A stretch of DNA of 64,000 nucleotides from Arthrobacter sp. CAN_C5 (lineage in GTDB: Bacteria > Actinomycetota > Actinomycetes > Actinomycetales > Micrococcaceae): positions 744,001 through 808,000 of the forward strand of contig NZ_JAGGMZ010000001.1 of assembly GCF_017875735.1 (NCBI RefSeq), read 5' to 3'. The position numbers and the translations under genes are program-made. Shown here one piece after another: positions 51,263-59,971 of the stretch (within the stretch, counting starts at the first letter, position 1; each line of letters begins with the position of its first letter). The notes beneath the pieces are model-generated. The model saw nothing but the letters and a program-made list of their open reading frames with translations. It was not told where the DNA came from and made no database searches.

Positions 51263-51868
51263 ATGGCGCGACCACCGAACCCGGAACGCAAGACAGAACT
51301 GCTTGACCAGATCCTCGACCACCTGCTGGACAAGACTCTTGCAGGCCTGAGTTTCCGGACACTGGCGGATGGTCTTGGCATCAGCAGTTACGTGCTGGTT
51401 TACCATTTCGGCAATCGTGAGGAACTGGTCAACCAGATCGTCACCCATATCGAGCGTCGCCACGATTCGGTGAAGGTGCCCCGCCCGGAAGATCTCAGCC
51501 GCGAGGACTTCCGGGAGTGGTCCCTGGCAACCTGGCGGTGGACGCAGATCGAACGCAACCGGCAACTGCAAAGGCTGGAGTTCGAAGCGTCCCTTCACGA
51601 TGCGGTCAGCGATTCACCACGCGAGAGCGCGGCGGCGAAGTACGAGTACTGGCATGGCTTTATCAGGGACTGGCTGTTGTCTCAGGGCATGCCCTCCGAT
51701 TTGGCAGACACGGCGGCGCGGATGCACCTGTCGGGGACCTACGGCCTGCAGTATGACTTCGTGGTCAACCGCGACCGGTCGGCGACGGAAGCCGCGCTGC
51801 TGCTGATGCTTGACTATTTCTTGGACTACCTTGACCGGGTAACCGAGCCGGAACAGCGGCGGGCCTGA
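51263..51868 (+). CDS. TetR-family regulator
   Basis: 201 residues from ATG 51263, the first codon after the -10 box; the frame is open upstream but that part holds the promoter. The helix-turn-helix reads LSFRTLADGLGISSYVLVYHFGNREELV, given here as LADGLGISSYVLVYHF. The C-terminal half is helical and aromatic-rich (ATWRWTQIERNRQLQRLEFE). It follows the MMPL gene and may regulate it or act on its own promoter palindrome. Its inducer is unknown. Confidence 0.83.
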   Translation: MARPPNPERKTELLDQILDHLLDKTLAGLSFRTLADGLGISSYVLVYHFGNREELVNQIVTHIERRHDSVKVPRPEDLSREDFREWSLATWRWTQIERNRQLQRLEFEASLHDAVSDSPRESAAAKYEYWHGFIRDWLLSQGMPSDLADTAARMHLSGTYGLQYDFVVNRDRSATEAALLLMLDYFLDYLDRVTEPEQRRA

Positions 51869-51920
51869 CTGATCCACTCCGTACCTGTGCCGGACACCAA
51901 AGATTCGAGGCAACAAGAAA

Positions 51921-51949
51921 GGCGGGCCCCACCGGGACCCGCCTTTTTT
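51921..51949. terminator. Bidirectional terminator between TetR and catalase genes
   Basis: Stem 51921-51929 with 51935-51943 (one mismatch), followed by TTTTTT on the plus strand and preceded by AAGAAA, so it can serve both converging genes. Confidence 0.85.
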
Positions 51950-51988
51950 GTTGCCCGCTAGGGGCTAGTATCCGTTGAGACCAAGCGG

Positions 51989-53482
51989 TTAGACCTTGTT
52001 GGCGGCTTCGGCCTGGCTGTTTCCGCCGGAGGCGTCAGCGCCGAGGGCCGCACGCAGCTTGGCGCCGAGTTCGACGTCGACGTTGGTCCAGTACTGGATG
52101 GCCCTTTCCCGGATGGCGTCGATGGTCACGCCGCCCACGGCACCGGTGATGGTGTCGAGGAAGCGGGCCCGCTCGCCGTCGGAGAAGACCTCGCGGTACA
52201 GGGTGCCTGCCTGACCGAAGTCGTCGTCCTCAGTGTGGAGGGAGTGTGCGGCGCGCACCAGATCGCCGTCGTTCTCCCAGCCGCCATGAGGGCCGTACTG
52301 TGCCGGGTCAGCGGCCGGACCGCCCACCGAGTTCGGAGCGTAGACCGGAGTGGACGGCGAGTTAAAGTCGTACCGTGCCGCTCCGTCCTTGGAGTAGTTA
52401 CGGACCTCGTTCTTCGGCGCGTTCACGGGCAGCTGTGCGTGGTTGGTGCCCACGCGGTAGCGGTGTGCGTCGGCGTAGGAGAAGATCCGTGCCTGCAGCA
52501 TCCGGTCAGGGCTGGCCGCGATGCCGGGGACGAAGTTCGACGGCGCGAATGCAGCCTGCTCGATCTGCGCGAAGTAGTTCTCCGGGTTCCGGTTCAGGGT
52601 GAGCTTGCCGACGGGGATCAGAGGGTAGTCGCCCTGAGGCCAGACCTTGGTGAGGTCGAACGGGTTGAAGCGGTAGTCCTTGGCGTCGTCGTACGGCATG
52701 ATCTGGACCTTGAGGTCCCAGCTCGGGAAGTTGCCGGCAGCGATGTTCTCGGAGAGGTCGCGCAGGTGGTGATCGGCGTCCGACCCGGCAAGCGCCTCGG
52801 CCTGGTCTCCGGTCAGTACCTCGTGGCCCTGGTTGGACTTGAAGTGGTATTTGACCCAGGATTTCACGCCGGCCTCGTTGATCCACATGAAGGTGTGCGA
52901 TCCGTAGCCGTTCATGGTGCGCCATGAGTTGGGGAGTCCGCGGTCACCCATCAGCCAGGTCACCTGGTGTGCTGACTCGGGGCTGAGGGTCCAGAAGTCC
53001 CACTGCATGTCGGCATCGCGCAGGTTGGTTCCCGGCAGGCGCTTCTGGGAGTGGATGAAGTCGGGGAACTTGATGCCGTCGCGGATGAAGAAGACGGGGG
53101 TGTTGTTGCCGACCAGGTCGTAGTTGCCCTCGTCGGTGTAGAACTTCAGGGCGAAGCCGCGGGGGTCGCGCCAGGTGTCGGGTGAACCCTGCTCGCCGGC
53201 AACCGACGAGAACCGCAGGAGCGTCTCGGTGACCGCGCCTGGCTGGAACATGGATGCCTTGGTGTATTCGCTGACGTCCGAGGTGACCTCGAAGGTACCG
53301 AATGCGCCACCACCCTTGGCGTGGACCACACGCTCGGGGACACGCTCGCGGTTGAACTGCGCGAGCTTCTCGATCAGGTAGTGATCGGTCAGGGGGATAG
53401 CGCCGTCGCGGCCGAGGCTGGACGAGTTGGCGTCATCAATGACTGGTGCTCCGGATTGGGTAGTGCTGAAGTTCGAAGACAT
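51989..53482 (-). CDS. katA: Monofunctional haem catalase (clade 3 type)
   Basis: 497 residues. Catalytic His54 lies in [12 protein letters not shown], Asn in [25 protein letters not shown], and the haem-ligand tyrosine in [12 protein letters not shown]. It decomposes peroxide in the cytoplasm. ATG 53482 follows AAAGGAG; a 31-residue extension in frame is not conserved. The Fur-family gene directly upstream is 49 bases away on the same strand, so the two form a peroxide-response operon. The putrescine oxidase elsewhere in the window also makes peroxide. Confidence 0.93.
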   Translation of the reverse strand: MSSNFSTTQSGAPVIDDANSSSLGRDGAIPLTDHYLIEKLAQFNRERVPERVVHAKGGGAFGTFEVTSDVSEYTKASMFQPGAVTETLLRFSSVAGEQGSPDTWRDPRGFALKFYTDEGNYDLVGNNTPVFFIRDGIKFPDFIHSQKRLPGTNLRDADMQWDFWTLSPESAHQVTWLMGDRGLPNSWRTMNGYGSHTFMWINEAGVKSWVKYHFKSNQGHEVLTGDQAEALAGSDADHHLRDLSENIAAGNFPSWDLKVQIMPYDDAKDYRFNPFDLTKVWPQGDYPLIPVGKLTLNRNPENYFAQIEQAAFAPSNFVPGIAASPDRMLQARIFSYADAHRYRVGTNHAQLPVNAPKNEVRNYSKDGAARYDFNSPSTPVYAPNSVGGPAADPAQYGPHGGWENDGDLVRAAHSLHTEDDDFGQAGTLYREVFSDGERARFLDTITGAVGGVTIDAIRERAIQYWTNVDVELGAKLRAALGADASGGNSQAEAANKV

Positions 53483-53531
53483 CTGGCTCCTTTTGTTGCT
53501 GTGGTTAGGAATGGGGGTGGTTGAGGGGGGC

Positions 53532-53981
53532 TTAGCGGCAGTCAGCGCAAAGGCCCTGATAGACGACATCCGCAATCTGGATGGTCATCGGGCTGCTGCC
53601 TGCTGGCCACTGCGGGGTCAGGCAGGGCGCGTGACCGACGGCGCAATCGACGTCCTCGATACGACCGCAGCCGGTGCACACCGCGTGATGGTGGTTGTCA
53701 TCGACGCGGGTCTCATACCGGGCGGGGGAGTGGGGTGTTTCGATCCGGCGCAGCAATCCCAGGGCCGTAAGATCGGCAACCACCACATACACGGACTGCA
53801 CGGTGATCTCCGGCAGGTCGACGCGGACGCTCGCGGCGATATCCTCGGTGGTGGAATGGGGAGAGAGTTCGACCGCTGCCAGAACCGCCAGGCGTTGACG
53901 CGTCACCCGGCGGCCGTGAGCGCGCAGGGCTGTTGCCCATTGCGCAACAGCTGCGCTCGGTGGTGTCGCGATGTCGGTCAT
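53532..53981 (-). CDS. furA: Fur-family peroxide/iron regulator (FurA/CatR type)
   Basis: 149 residues. The winged helix includes [16 protein letters not shown] and [18 protein letters not shown]. The metal-site motif [20 protein letters not shown] has the HHH and CXXC, and the C-terminal CADC completes the structural zinc site. Its place in front of catalase and the overlapping palindrome in its own promoter point to a FurA/CatR peroxide sensor. ATG 53981 (MTDIATPP) is preferred; ATG 53993 is four codons upstream. Confidence 0.88.
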   Translation of the reverse strand: MTDIATPPSAAVAQWATALRAHGRRVTRQRLAVLAAVELSPHSTTEDIAASVRVDLPEITVQSVYVVVADLTALGLLRRIETPHSPARYETRVDDNHHHAVCTGCGRIEDVDCAVGHAPCLTPQWPAGSSPMTIQIADVVYQGLCADCR

Positions 53982-53997
53982 GACCTCAGTCAACCAT

Positions 53998-54020
53998 CTA
54001 TTCTGACAAACTCATAATAG
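53998..54020 (-). promoter_or_regulatory. 23-bp palindromic operator of furA-katA
   Basis: On the minus strand it reads CTATTATGA-GTTTG-TCAGAATAG. The 9-base arms match at eight positions. It starts 17 bases before ATG 53981 and includes a TATTAT -10 (54014-54019), so binding would block the promoter. Confidence 0.65.
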
Positions 54021-54072
54021 GCGCGCCCGTGGCTGTCGGGTAGGTCGGGGTTGGGTACCGTTGAGGAAATAG

Positions 54073-54846
54073 ATGAAAGAGGTTGCAGTGGGCCGGACCA
54101 TGTGGGAGCACTCCCAAACCGTCGTCGTAGGTGAGGTGTCCTGTGCTGTGCGAACGGTCGGGGCGGGCAGCCGCGAGGTGATCCTGATCCACGGAATAGG
54201 GGTCTCAGCCCGCTACTTCGAGCCTATGGCCGCCCACCTGGCCAGGACCTGCACCGTGCGCGCCATTGAACTCCCAGGATTCGCCGCGCTACCGGCGCCG
54301 CGTCGCCGACTCACCGTGAAGGAATTCGGGGGCATTGCTGCTGAGGTGATGCGGGTCCTGGGGGTGCGGGACGCCGTCGTCGTCGGACACTCAATGGGGT
54401 CCCAGGTTGCTGCCGAGGCGGTGCGCGCGGCCCCCGATCTGGTGTCAAGCCTGGTCCTGCTGGCCCCGACCATCAACGACCGGGAACGGACGGTGGCGAC
54501 GCAGATGATGCGGCTCGCGCAGGACACGCTGCGTGAGTCCCCGGCGGCCAACTACATTGTTGTTTCCGACTATTTCCGTGCCGGGATGAGGTGGTATCTC
54601 AAAACCCTCCCGTCGATGCTCCGCCACCGGTTGGAGGACGCTCTGCCCACGATCACCTGCCCGGTCACGCTGGTTCGCGGCAGCCGTGACCCTATTGTTC
54701 CTGCCGACTGGATGCACCGCCTCGCTGAGGCGGGGAACGACGTGACCACCGGAGAAGTCCCCGGCGAGCCACACGTCATGATGTATCGGTCGCCCGAGGC
54801 CACCGCCCGATTCTTTAGTGGTGAAACCTCACATGCTGCTCGCTAG
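54073..54846 (+). CDS. Alpha/beta hydrolase
   Basis: 257 residues. The oxyanion region LIHGIGVSARYFE and nucleophile elbow VVGHSMGSQVA are clear. Asp in VRGSRDPIVP and His in PGEPHVMMY complete the triad. There is no cap insertion of note and no signal peptide. The fold covers esterases, haloperoxidases and C-C hydrolases; the substrate is unknown. ATG 54073 follows TTGAGGAA; GTG 54088 is an alternative. Its 3' end overlaps the next hydrolase gene by up to 29 bases, suggesting joint translation. Confidence 0.82.
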   Translation: MKEVAVGRTMWEHSQTVVVGEVSCAVRTVGAGSREVILIHGIGVSARYFEPMAAHLARTCTVRAIELPGFAALPAPRRRLTVKEFGGIAAEVMRVLGVRDAVVVGHSMGSQVAAEAVRAAPDLVSSLVLLAPTINDRERTVATQMMRLAQDTLRESPAANYIVVSDYFRAGMRWYLKTLPSMLRHRLEDALPTITCPVTLVRGSRDPIVPADWMHRLAEAGNDVTTGEVPGEPHVMMYRSPEATARFFSGETSHAAR

Positions 54847-55540
54847 GCGCGGATGGTCCTGGGTCCTGGACTATGTCTACGTGGGTTTCTGGCAGGTGCA
54901 TGGCTTCCTTTTCCGTGAGGATCCCTCTCAGTACCTGACCCCGGAGATTGGGCCATCGGAGCAGCCGGGCCCGCCGGTGCTGCTCATCCCGGGAATCTAC
55001 GAGACCTGGCAGTTCATGCGGCCGGTCGCGGCGCATCTGTCAGCCGCTGGCCACCCTGTGCACGTGGTCCAGCAACTCGGCTACAACCGGGGCACCGTCC
55101 AGTCCATGGCTGCGCTCGTGGCCGAGTACCTCGGCAGGCACAATCTCACCGACGTCGTCCTGGTGGCCCATAGCAAGGGTGGTTTGATTGGCAAATACGT
55201 CATGACCCAGCCCGACGGCGGCGACCGGGTACGTCAACTGATCGCCGTGAATACGCCGTTCTCCGGTTCGATCTACGCCAACTTCTTTGTGCTGCCGAGC
55301 ATCAGGGCCTTCTCGCCTCGGAACACGTTCCTGCGGACGCAACTCGCCAACATCGGATCCAACGCACGGATCACCTCCGTCTACAGCCGGTTCGACCCCC
55401 ATATCCCTGAAGGCAGCCAGCTTCCCGGCGCGGAGAACGTTGAGCTGGAAACAATGGGTCACTTTCGGGTCATCGGTGACCGGCGGTTGCTCGAGGCCGT
55501 GGATCGGGCGATCGCCGACTATGGGCCCCACACTGCCTGA
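54818..55540 (+). CDS. Lipase-like alpha/beta hydrolase
   Basis: 240 residues. The first strand is VLLIPGIYETWQFM, and the nucleophile elbow is VVLVAHSKGGLIGKY, a triacylglycerol-lipase-like AHSKG. The acid is near SRFDPHIPEG and the histidine in ETMGHFRVI. GTG 54818 and ATG 54833 are both possible starts; both lie within the preceding gene. The N-terminal WVLDYVYVGFWQVHGF stretch is hydrophobic enough to touch the membrane. The two hydrolases probably act together on a lipid or ester. Confidence 0.8.
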   Translation: MVKPHMLLARRGWSWVLDYVYVGFWQVHGFLFREDPSQYLTPEIGPSEQPGPPVLLIPGIYETWQFMRPVAAHLSAAGHPVHVVQQLGYNRGTVQSMAALVAEYLGRHNLTDVVLVAHSKGGLIGKYVMTQPDGGDRVRQLIAVNTPFSGSIYANFFVLPSIRAFSPRNTFLRTQLANIGSNARITSVYSRFDPHIPEGSQLPGAENVELETMGHFRVIGDRRLLEAVDRAIADYGPHTA

Positions 55541-55606
55541 ACGGTGATTCCCGGAGTGCCGCTCACCCTGGGGATCGGTGGTTGCTGGAGGAAACCACTT
55601 CGCCGC

Positions 55607-55612
55607 TACACT
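55607..55612 (+). promoter_or_regulatory. -10 hexamer TACACT for the second leaderless MFS gene
   Basis: TACACT, TCATGA, GTG 55619: six-base spacing. Confidence 0.5.
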
Positions 55613-55618
55613 TCATGA

Positions 55619-56899
55619 GTGCCCAAACTTCTAGCTGATATCACGCCGCTCAAAGAGAGTCCCGCGTTCAGGAGACTGTTCTTCGGGATGGCGCTGTCGG
55701 CAGTCGGCACCCAGCTGACCTTGGTCGCGGTGAGCCTGCAGGTCTACAGCCTGACCGAGTCCAGCCTCAGTGTCGGGCTGCTCGGGTTGTTCGCGCTGGT
55801 GCCGCTGGTGGTGGCGGGACTCTACGGAGGCGCGATCGCTGACGCGCACGACCGGCGGAAGGTAGCCCTGGTCTCCGGGGTGTTCCTGTGGGGCAGCACC
55901 ATGGCGATCGCTGCACAGGCGTGGGCCGGGATCGAGAATGTCTGGCTGTTGTATGCGCTGGTCGCGGTCCACTCCGGTGCAGCAGGCATCAACCAGCCCA
56001 CCCGGACGGCCATCATCCCCCGGCTGGTCCGCCCCGAGCTTCTTCCCGCCGCCAACGCGCTGAGCATGATCACCTTCGGGCTGGCGATGACCGTGGGCCC
56101 GCTGTTTGCCGGGCTGCTCGTGGCCCAGGTGGGCTATGGCTGGACCTACACCGTTGATGTTGTGACCTTCACGGCTGCCCTGTGGGCGCTGTTCAAGCTG
56201 CCGCCGTTGCCTCCCGAGGGCAAGGTGCGGCGGGCGGGACTGGCGACGGTGCTGGAAGGGTTCAGGTATCTGGGTACCCGGCCCAACATCCGGATGACCT
56301 TCCTGATTGACCTCGCGGCAATGGTGATGGCGCAGCCGAGGGCGCTGCTCCCGGCCATCGGCGCGGTGCTGATCGGTGGCGGTGAGCTGACGGTCGGGAT
56401 ACTGCTGGCGTCGGTCGCTGTCGGAGCGGTGCTTGCCGGATTGTTCTCGGGCCCGCTGGGGCACATCCATCGGCAGGGTCTGGCGGTGATGTGGGCTGTG
56501 ATCGGGTGGGGTGCTTCAGTGAGTGCGTTTGGCCTGGTGGTGGTAATGGCCGGTTCCTCTCAGGCCGCCGCGTCCGATGAACTGTCCCCCTGGATCATCC
56601 CGGCGGCTATCTGCCTGGTGTTCGCCGGCATCTCCGACTCGGTCAGCGGGGTGTTCCGCAGCACGATCCTGCAGTCCGCCACCCCTGACGCAATGCGTGG
56701 CCGTCTGCAGGGCGTGTTCATCGTGGTGGTGGCGGGCGGTCCGCGGCTGGGTGACATGGTGGCTGGCGGCAACGCGGAGTGGCTGGGGGAGGGCTGGACG
56801 GCGGTGTTCGGCGGGCTCCTTTGCATTCTGTTGGTGATTATTCTGATGAAGCGTCAGCCCCGGTTCGCGCAGTACGATTCACGTAACCCTGAACCGTAG
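55619..56899 (+). CDS. MFS exporter of the EntS type
   Basis: 426 residues, about twelve helices. The opening LKESPAFRRLFFGMALSAVGTQLTLVAVSLQVYSLTESS, seen as FRRLFFGMALSAVGTQLT, and the loop GGAIADAHDRRKVAL resemble the MFS_3/EntS family of siderophore and macrolide exporters. SATPDAMRGRLQGVF is the conserved loop in the second half. No siderophore genes are nearby, so the substrate is open. It is transcribed alone from its own promoter. Confidence 0.83.
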   Translation: MPKLLADITPLKESPAFRRLFFGMALSAVGTQLTLVAVSLQVYSLTESSLSVGLLGLFALVPLVVAGLYGGAIADAHDRRKVALVSGVFLWGSTMAIAAQAWAGIENVWLLYALVAVHSGAAGINQPTRTAIIPRLVRPELLPAANALSMITFGLAMTVGPLFAGLLVAQVGYGWTYTVDVVTFTAALWALFKLPPLPPEGKVRRAGLATVLEGFRYLGTRPNIRMTFLIDLAAMVMAQPRALLPAIGAVLIGGGELTVGILLASVAVGAVLAGLFSGPLGHIHRQGLAVMWAVIGWGASVSAFGLVVVMAGSSQAAASDELSPWIIPAAICLVFAGISDSVSGVFRSTILQSATPDAMRGRLQGVFIVVVAGGPRLGDMVAGGNAEWLGEGWTAVFGGLLCILLVIILMKRQPRFAQYDSRNPEP

Positions 56900-56993
56900 T
56901 CAAGGGCAGAACCGGCTGAGTGTGTGGAACAGCGGTGCAACGTGGCGCGTTGTACTCGGTGATTGACCGTTACCCAAGGAGTTGTCAGTTTCA

Positions 56994-57872
56994 GTGCACA
57001 ATCATTTCAACGGACCCAAGACAGTGATGTTGTTCGGTGCCCTCATGGGCATCTTCTTGGTTTTCGGTGCGGTTATTGCCGGGGCCACTGGCAGCTCGTC
57101 ATTCATCTGGATCTTCGCCCTGATCGGCGTCGGATCGGTCGCCTACAGCTACTGGAACAGCGACAAGCTGGCGATCCGCGCGATGAAGGCGGTCCCGGTG
57201 ACCGAGCAGCAGGCGCCGGCCATGTACCGGATTGTGCGGGAGCTCAGTACCAAAGCCAACAAGCCGATGCCGCGCCTGTACGTGTCACCCACGATGGCGC
57301 CGAACGCGTTTGCGACCGGCCGTAACCCGGAGAATTCAGCCGTATGCTGCACCCAGGGCATCCTGTCCCTGCTCAATGAGCGGGAATTGCGCGGGGTGCT
57401 GGGACACGAACTGATGCATGTCTACAATCGGGACATCCTTCTCAGCTCCATGGCGGCTGCAGTAGCGGGTGTGATCACGTCGGTGGCGCAGATGTTCGCC
57501 TTCACCGGGATGATGGGCGGCAACCGCAATTCGGGCGGCAACCCGATCGCGGCAATCCTGCTGGCCGTTCTCGCGCCCTTCGCTGCGGTACTGGTGCGCT
57601 CGGCCATCGGCCGGACCCGCGAGTACGACGCCGACGAGGATGGCGCCAAGCTGACCGGCGACCCCCTGGCGCTGGCCTCCGCGCTGCGCAAGCTTGAACG
57701 GGGAACCCAGCAGGCTCCGTTGCCGCAGAGCCAGCAGCTCGTCAATACGTCGCACCTGATGATCGCCAACCCGTTCAAGGGTGGCGGGGTGCAGAAAATG
57801 TTCGCGAGCCACCCACCCATGGGTGATCGGATCCAGCGGCTGGAGCGGATGGCTGGTCAGCCTCTCCGCTAA
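56994..57872 (+). CDS. htpX: HtpX-type membrane zinc metalloprotease
   Basis: 292 residues. Two N-terminal helices (VMLFGALMGIFLVFGAVIAG and the next) are followed by the M48 zinc motif GHELMHVYNRD (His138, Glu139, His142) and the third ligand in TREYDADEDGA. Two more helices surround the motif. HtpX degrades misfolded membrane proteins. GTG 56994 gives the usual start MHNHFNGPKT; TTG 56982 in the same frame abuts AAGGAG and is less likely. A hairpin after the gene ends the unit. Confidence 0.9.
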   Translation: MHNHFNGPKTVMLFGALMGIFLVFGAVIAGATGSSSFIWIFALIGVGSVAYSYWNSDKLAIRAMKAVPVTEQQAPAMYRIVRELSTKANKPMPRLYVSPTMAPNAFATGRNPENSAVCCTQGILSLLNERELRGVLGHELMHVYNRDILLSSMAAAVAGVITSVAQMFAFTGMMGGNRNSGGNPIAAILLAVLAPFAAVLVRSAIGRTREYDADEDGAKLTGDPLALASALRKLERGTQQAPLPQSQQLVNTSHLMIANPFKGGGVQKMFASHPPMGDRIQRLERMAGQPLR

Positions 57873-57898
57873 GAACCCGGTCCCTCAGCATGCAAACG

Positions 57899-57931
57899 AC
57901 TTGGTAGGCCACTGACTTTGTAGGCCACTGA
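57899..57931. repeat. 16-bp direct repeat after htpX
   Basis: GTAGGCCACTGAC occurs at 57904-57916 and 57920-57932 with matching flanks, a simple tandem duplication. Confidence 0.6.
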
Positions 57932-57972
57932 CGACGGCGGCGCCACCCTGGCTGGGAGGCGCCGCCGTCGTC
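57930..57972. terminator. Perfect 15-bp hairpin between htpX and putP
   Basis: Arms GACGACGGCGGCGCC (57930-57944) and its complement (57958-57972) enclose a 13-base loop. No T run follows, yet the position between convergent genes fits a terminator. Confidence 0.75.
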
Positions 57973-57998
57973 GTGCGTGGTGGTGTTCTGGTGCTGAC

Positions 57999-59525
57999 CT
58001 AGGCGGTGGTGATTCTGTCGTCGGCGGCCTTTTCAGCAGCGATTCGCTTGAAGGAGCGGGTGCCCTTGACGGCAAGATCGAACTCGGCTTCGATCTCGGA
58101 GTTGGACTTCCAGGTGAGTTTGCTGACGACGATGGCGACGATCAGGTTGAGGAAGAAACCGGGGACAATCTCGTACATCGTGTCGGCCAGGGGCGAGTTG
58201 CCCCAGGTGAAGACGACGACAGCGCCCGAAACCATTCCGGCGAGGGCGCCAGGCATGGTGAGCTTCTTCCAGTAAAGAGCCAGAAGGACGGTGGGTCCGA
58301 AGGCGGCGCCGAAGCCAGCCCAGGCGAACGCGACCAGCGAGAGGATCGATTCGCTGCGTCCCGAGGCAAGAATGATGGCGACGATCGCGACCACCAGAAC
58401 GCCCAGGCGGCCAAGGATGACACCCTGCTTGTTGGTCAGGGTGCGCTTGGAGACCATGTTGTAGAGATCCTCAACGAGGGCTGAGGAGCAGACCACCAGC
58501 TGCGAGGAGATGGTGCTCATGACCGCTGCGAGGACCGCCGCAAGGATGATGCCGGCGACGAAGGGGTGGAAGAAGGCTTGCGACAGGTCCAGGAACACGG
58601 CTTCGGGGTCGGTCAGGGACAGGTCCGGGTTTTGCTGGAAGTAGGCAATACCGACCAGTGCTGTCGAGATGGCGCCGATGACAGTGATGACCATCCAGCC
58701 CACACCGATCCGTCGTCCGGCAACGGCATCCTGCGGGGTGCGCATGGCCATGAAGCGGACGATGATGTGCGGCTGGCCGAAGTAGCCGAGGCCCCAGGAG
58801 GCAGCCGAGATGATGGCTACCGTGGAGCCGCCGGCGACGATGTTCAGGAACGACGGATCGACCTCGCGGATGGATGTGGTGAGGCCGTCGAACCCGCCCA
58901 CCTGTATCAGGCCGATGATCGGCACCATGATCAGCGCGACCAGCATGAGCAAGCCCTGGGCCACATCGGTGAAGGTAGCGCCCATGAAGCCGCCGAAGAG
59001 GGTGTAGGCGATGGTGATGGTGGCAACGATGATCATGCCGACGGTGTAGTTGGAGTTAAACGAGCTTTCGAAGAAGAGGCCGCCGGCCACCATGCCGGAG
59101 GAAACGTAGAAGGTGAAGAACACCAGGATGATGATTCCGGAAACGATCCGCAGGATGCGGCTCTTGTCTTTCAGCCGGTTCTCGAGGAAGCTCGGCACAG
59201 TAATCGAATTGTTCGACACCTCGGTGTAGCTGCGCAACCGTGGAGCAACGAATTTCCAGTTGAGCCAGGCTCCGATGGTGAGGCCGATCGCTATCCAGAC
59301 CTCGATCAGACCGGAGACGTAGATGGCTCCGGGCAGTCCGAGGAGAAGCCATCCCGACATGTCGGAGGCTCCGGCGCTAAGGGCTGCCACGCCCGGCTTG
59401 AGTCCACGGCCGGCGAGCATGTAGTCGTCGAGGTCCGAGGTTCTCTTGAAGGCATACCATCCGATTCCGAGCATGGCGCTCATATAGATCACCATTGCGA
59501 TGATTTGGAATGTCTGGTCGGGCAT
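57999..59525 (-). CDS. putP: Sodium/proline symporter
   Basis: 508 residues with about thirteen helices of the SSS family. Motifs: LAGRGLKPGVAALSAGASDMSGWLLLGLPG (the sodium-binding first helix, cited as SAGASDMSGWLLLGLPG), FGGFMGATFTDVAQG, and SWGLGYFGQPHIIVRFMA, the PutP signature. The serines of STISSQLVV contribute the second sodium contact. It imports proline with Na+. The cytoplasmic tail is charged. Whether proline use or osmoprotection is intended cannot be told; putA is not in the window. Confidence 0.9.
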   Translation of the reverse strand: MPDQTFQIIAMVIYMSAMLGIGWYAFKRTSDLDDYMLAGRGLKPGVAALSAGASDMSGWLLLGLPGAIYVSGLIEVWIAIGLTIGAWLNWKFVAPRLRSYTEVSNNSITVPSFLENRLKDKSRILRIVSGIIILVFFTFYVSSGMVAGGLFFESSFNSNYTVGMIIVATITIAYTLFGGFMGATFTDVAQGLLMLVALIMVPIIGLIQVGGFDGLTTSIREVDPSFLNIVAGGSTVAIISAASWGLGYFGQPHIIVRFMAMRTPQDAVAGRRIGVGWMVITVIGAISTALVGIAYFQQNPDLSLTDPEAVFLDLSQAFFHPFVAGIILAAVLAAVMSTISSQLVVCSSALVEDLYNMVSKRTLTNKQGVILGRLGVLVVAIVAIILASGRSESILSLVAFAWAGFGAAFGPTVLLALYWKKLTMPGALAGMVSGAVVVFTWGNSPLADTMYEIVPGFFLNLIVAIVVSKLTWKSNSEIEAEFDLAVKGTRSFKRIAAEKAADDRITTA

Positions 59526-59971
59526 GACGAGGTCCTCTCATATTTTGCTTGGAATTTGCTGGGTGCAGCCGTCGACTATGCCAAAGACGAGCGCCATTCG
59601 CTAATAAAGTGATAGGCATCACACTCTGCGGACGCGCTTTTTCGCGGTTTTAGGAAGTATGCTGTCTAGTTTTAGATCGGCGTGCCGGGAGGTCATCTGA
59701 TGCGTTGAAGTGTCGCGCCGGGGTGCCTGAGACACTCCGCTGCGCGGTGACTTCTGGCTGGTCAGCGAGGGCCCGACCCGCCAGTCTTGGCGCTTTGGCG
59801 GGTGGCATCGATCGCAGGTTTCTTGACCATAAGTGTCTTGGGTATAAGCGTCTTGGGCTTGAGCGCCTTGGGCTTGGGCTTGGGCTTGATGGTTGTTCAG
59901 CGTGGAGGTGGCAGGCCAGCTCGACCATTGATCTTCAAGCAAGCCTCGCTTTTGGCGCGCTCCGTGCGTGG
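59526..59971. other. 446-bp gene-free gap with 15-bp tandem repeats
   Basis: The first 170 bases hold the putP upstream region. At 59831-59890 a 15-base unit of the form AAGCGTCTTGGGCTT is repeated nearly four times. Short ORFs cross it on both strands (LGISVLGLSALG on plus, AQGAQAQDAYTQ on minus), but neither has a ribosome site or a recognised domain. Confidence 0.55.
59831..59890. repeat. 15-bp tandem repeats
   Basis: Units begin at 59831, 59846, 59861 and 59876; the core CTTGGG is kept in all. Period 15 preserves any reading frame through it. Confidence 0.7.

Noticed and set aside
59619-59942. 107-residue minus-strand ORF with AQAQ-type repeats after putP
   Set aside because: No ribosome site, no domain, and the repeat pattern comes from the 15-bp DNA repeats.
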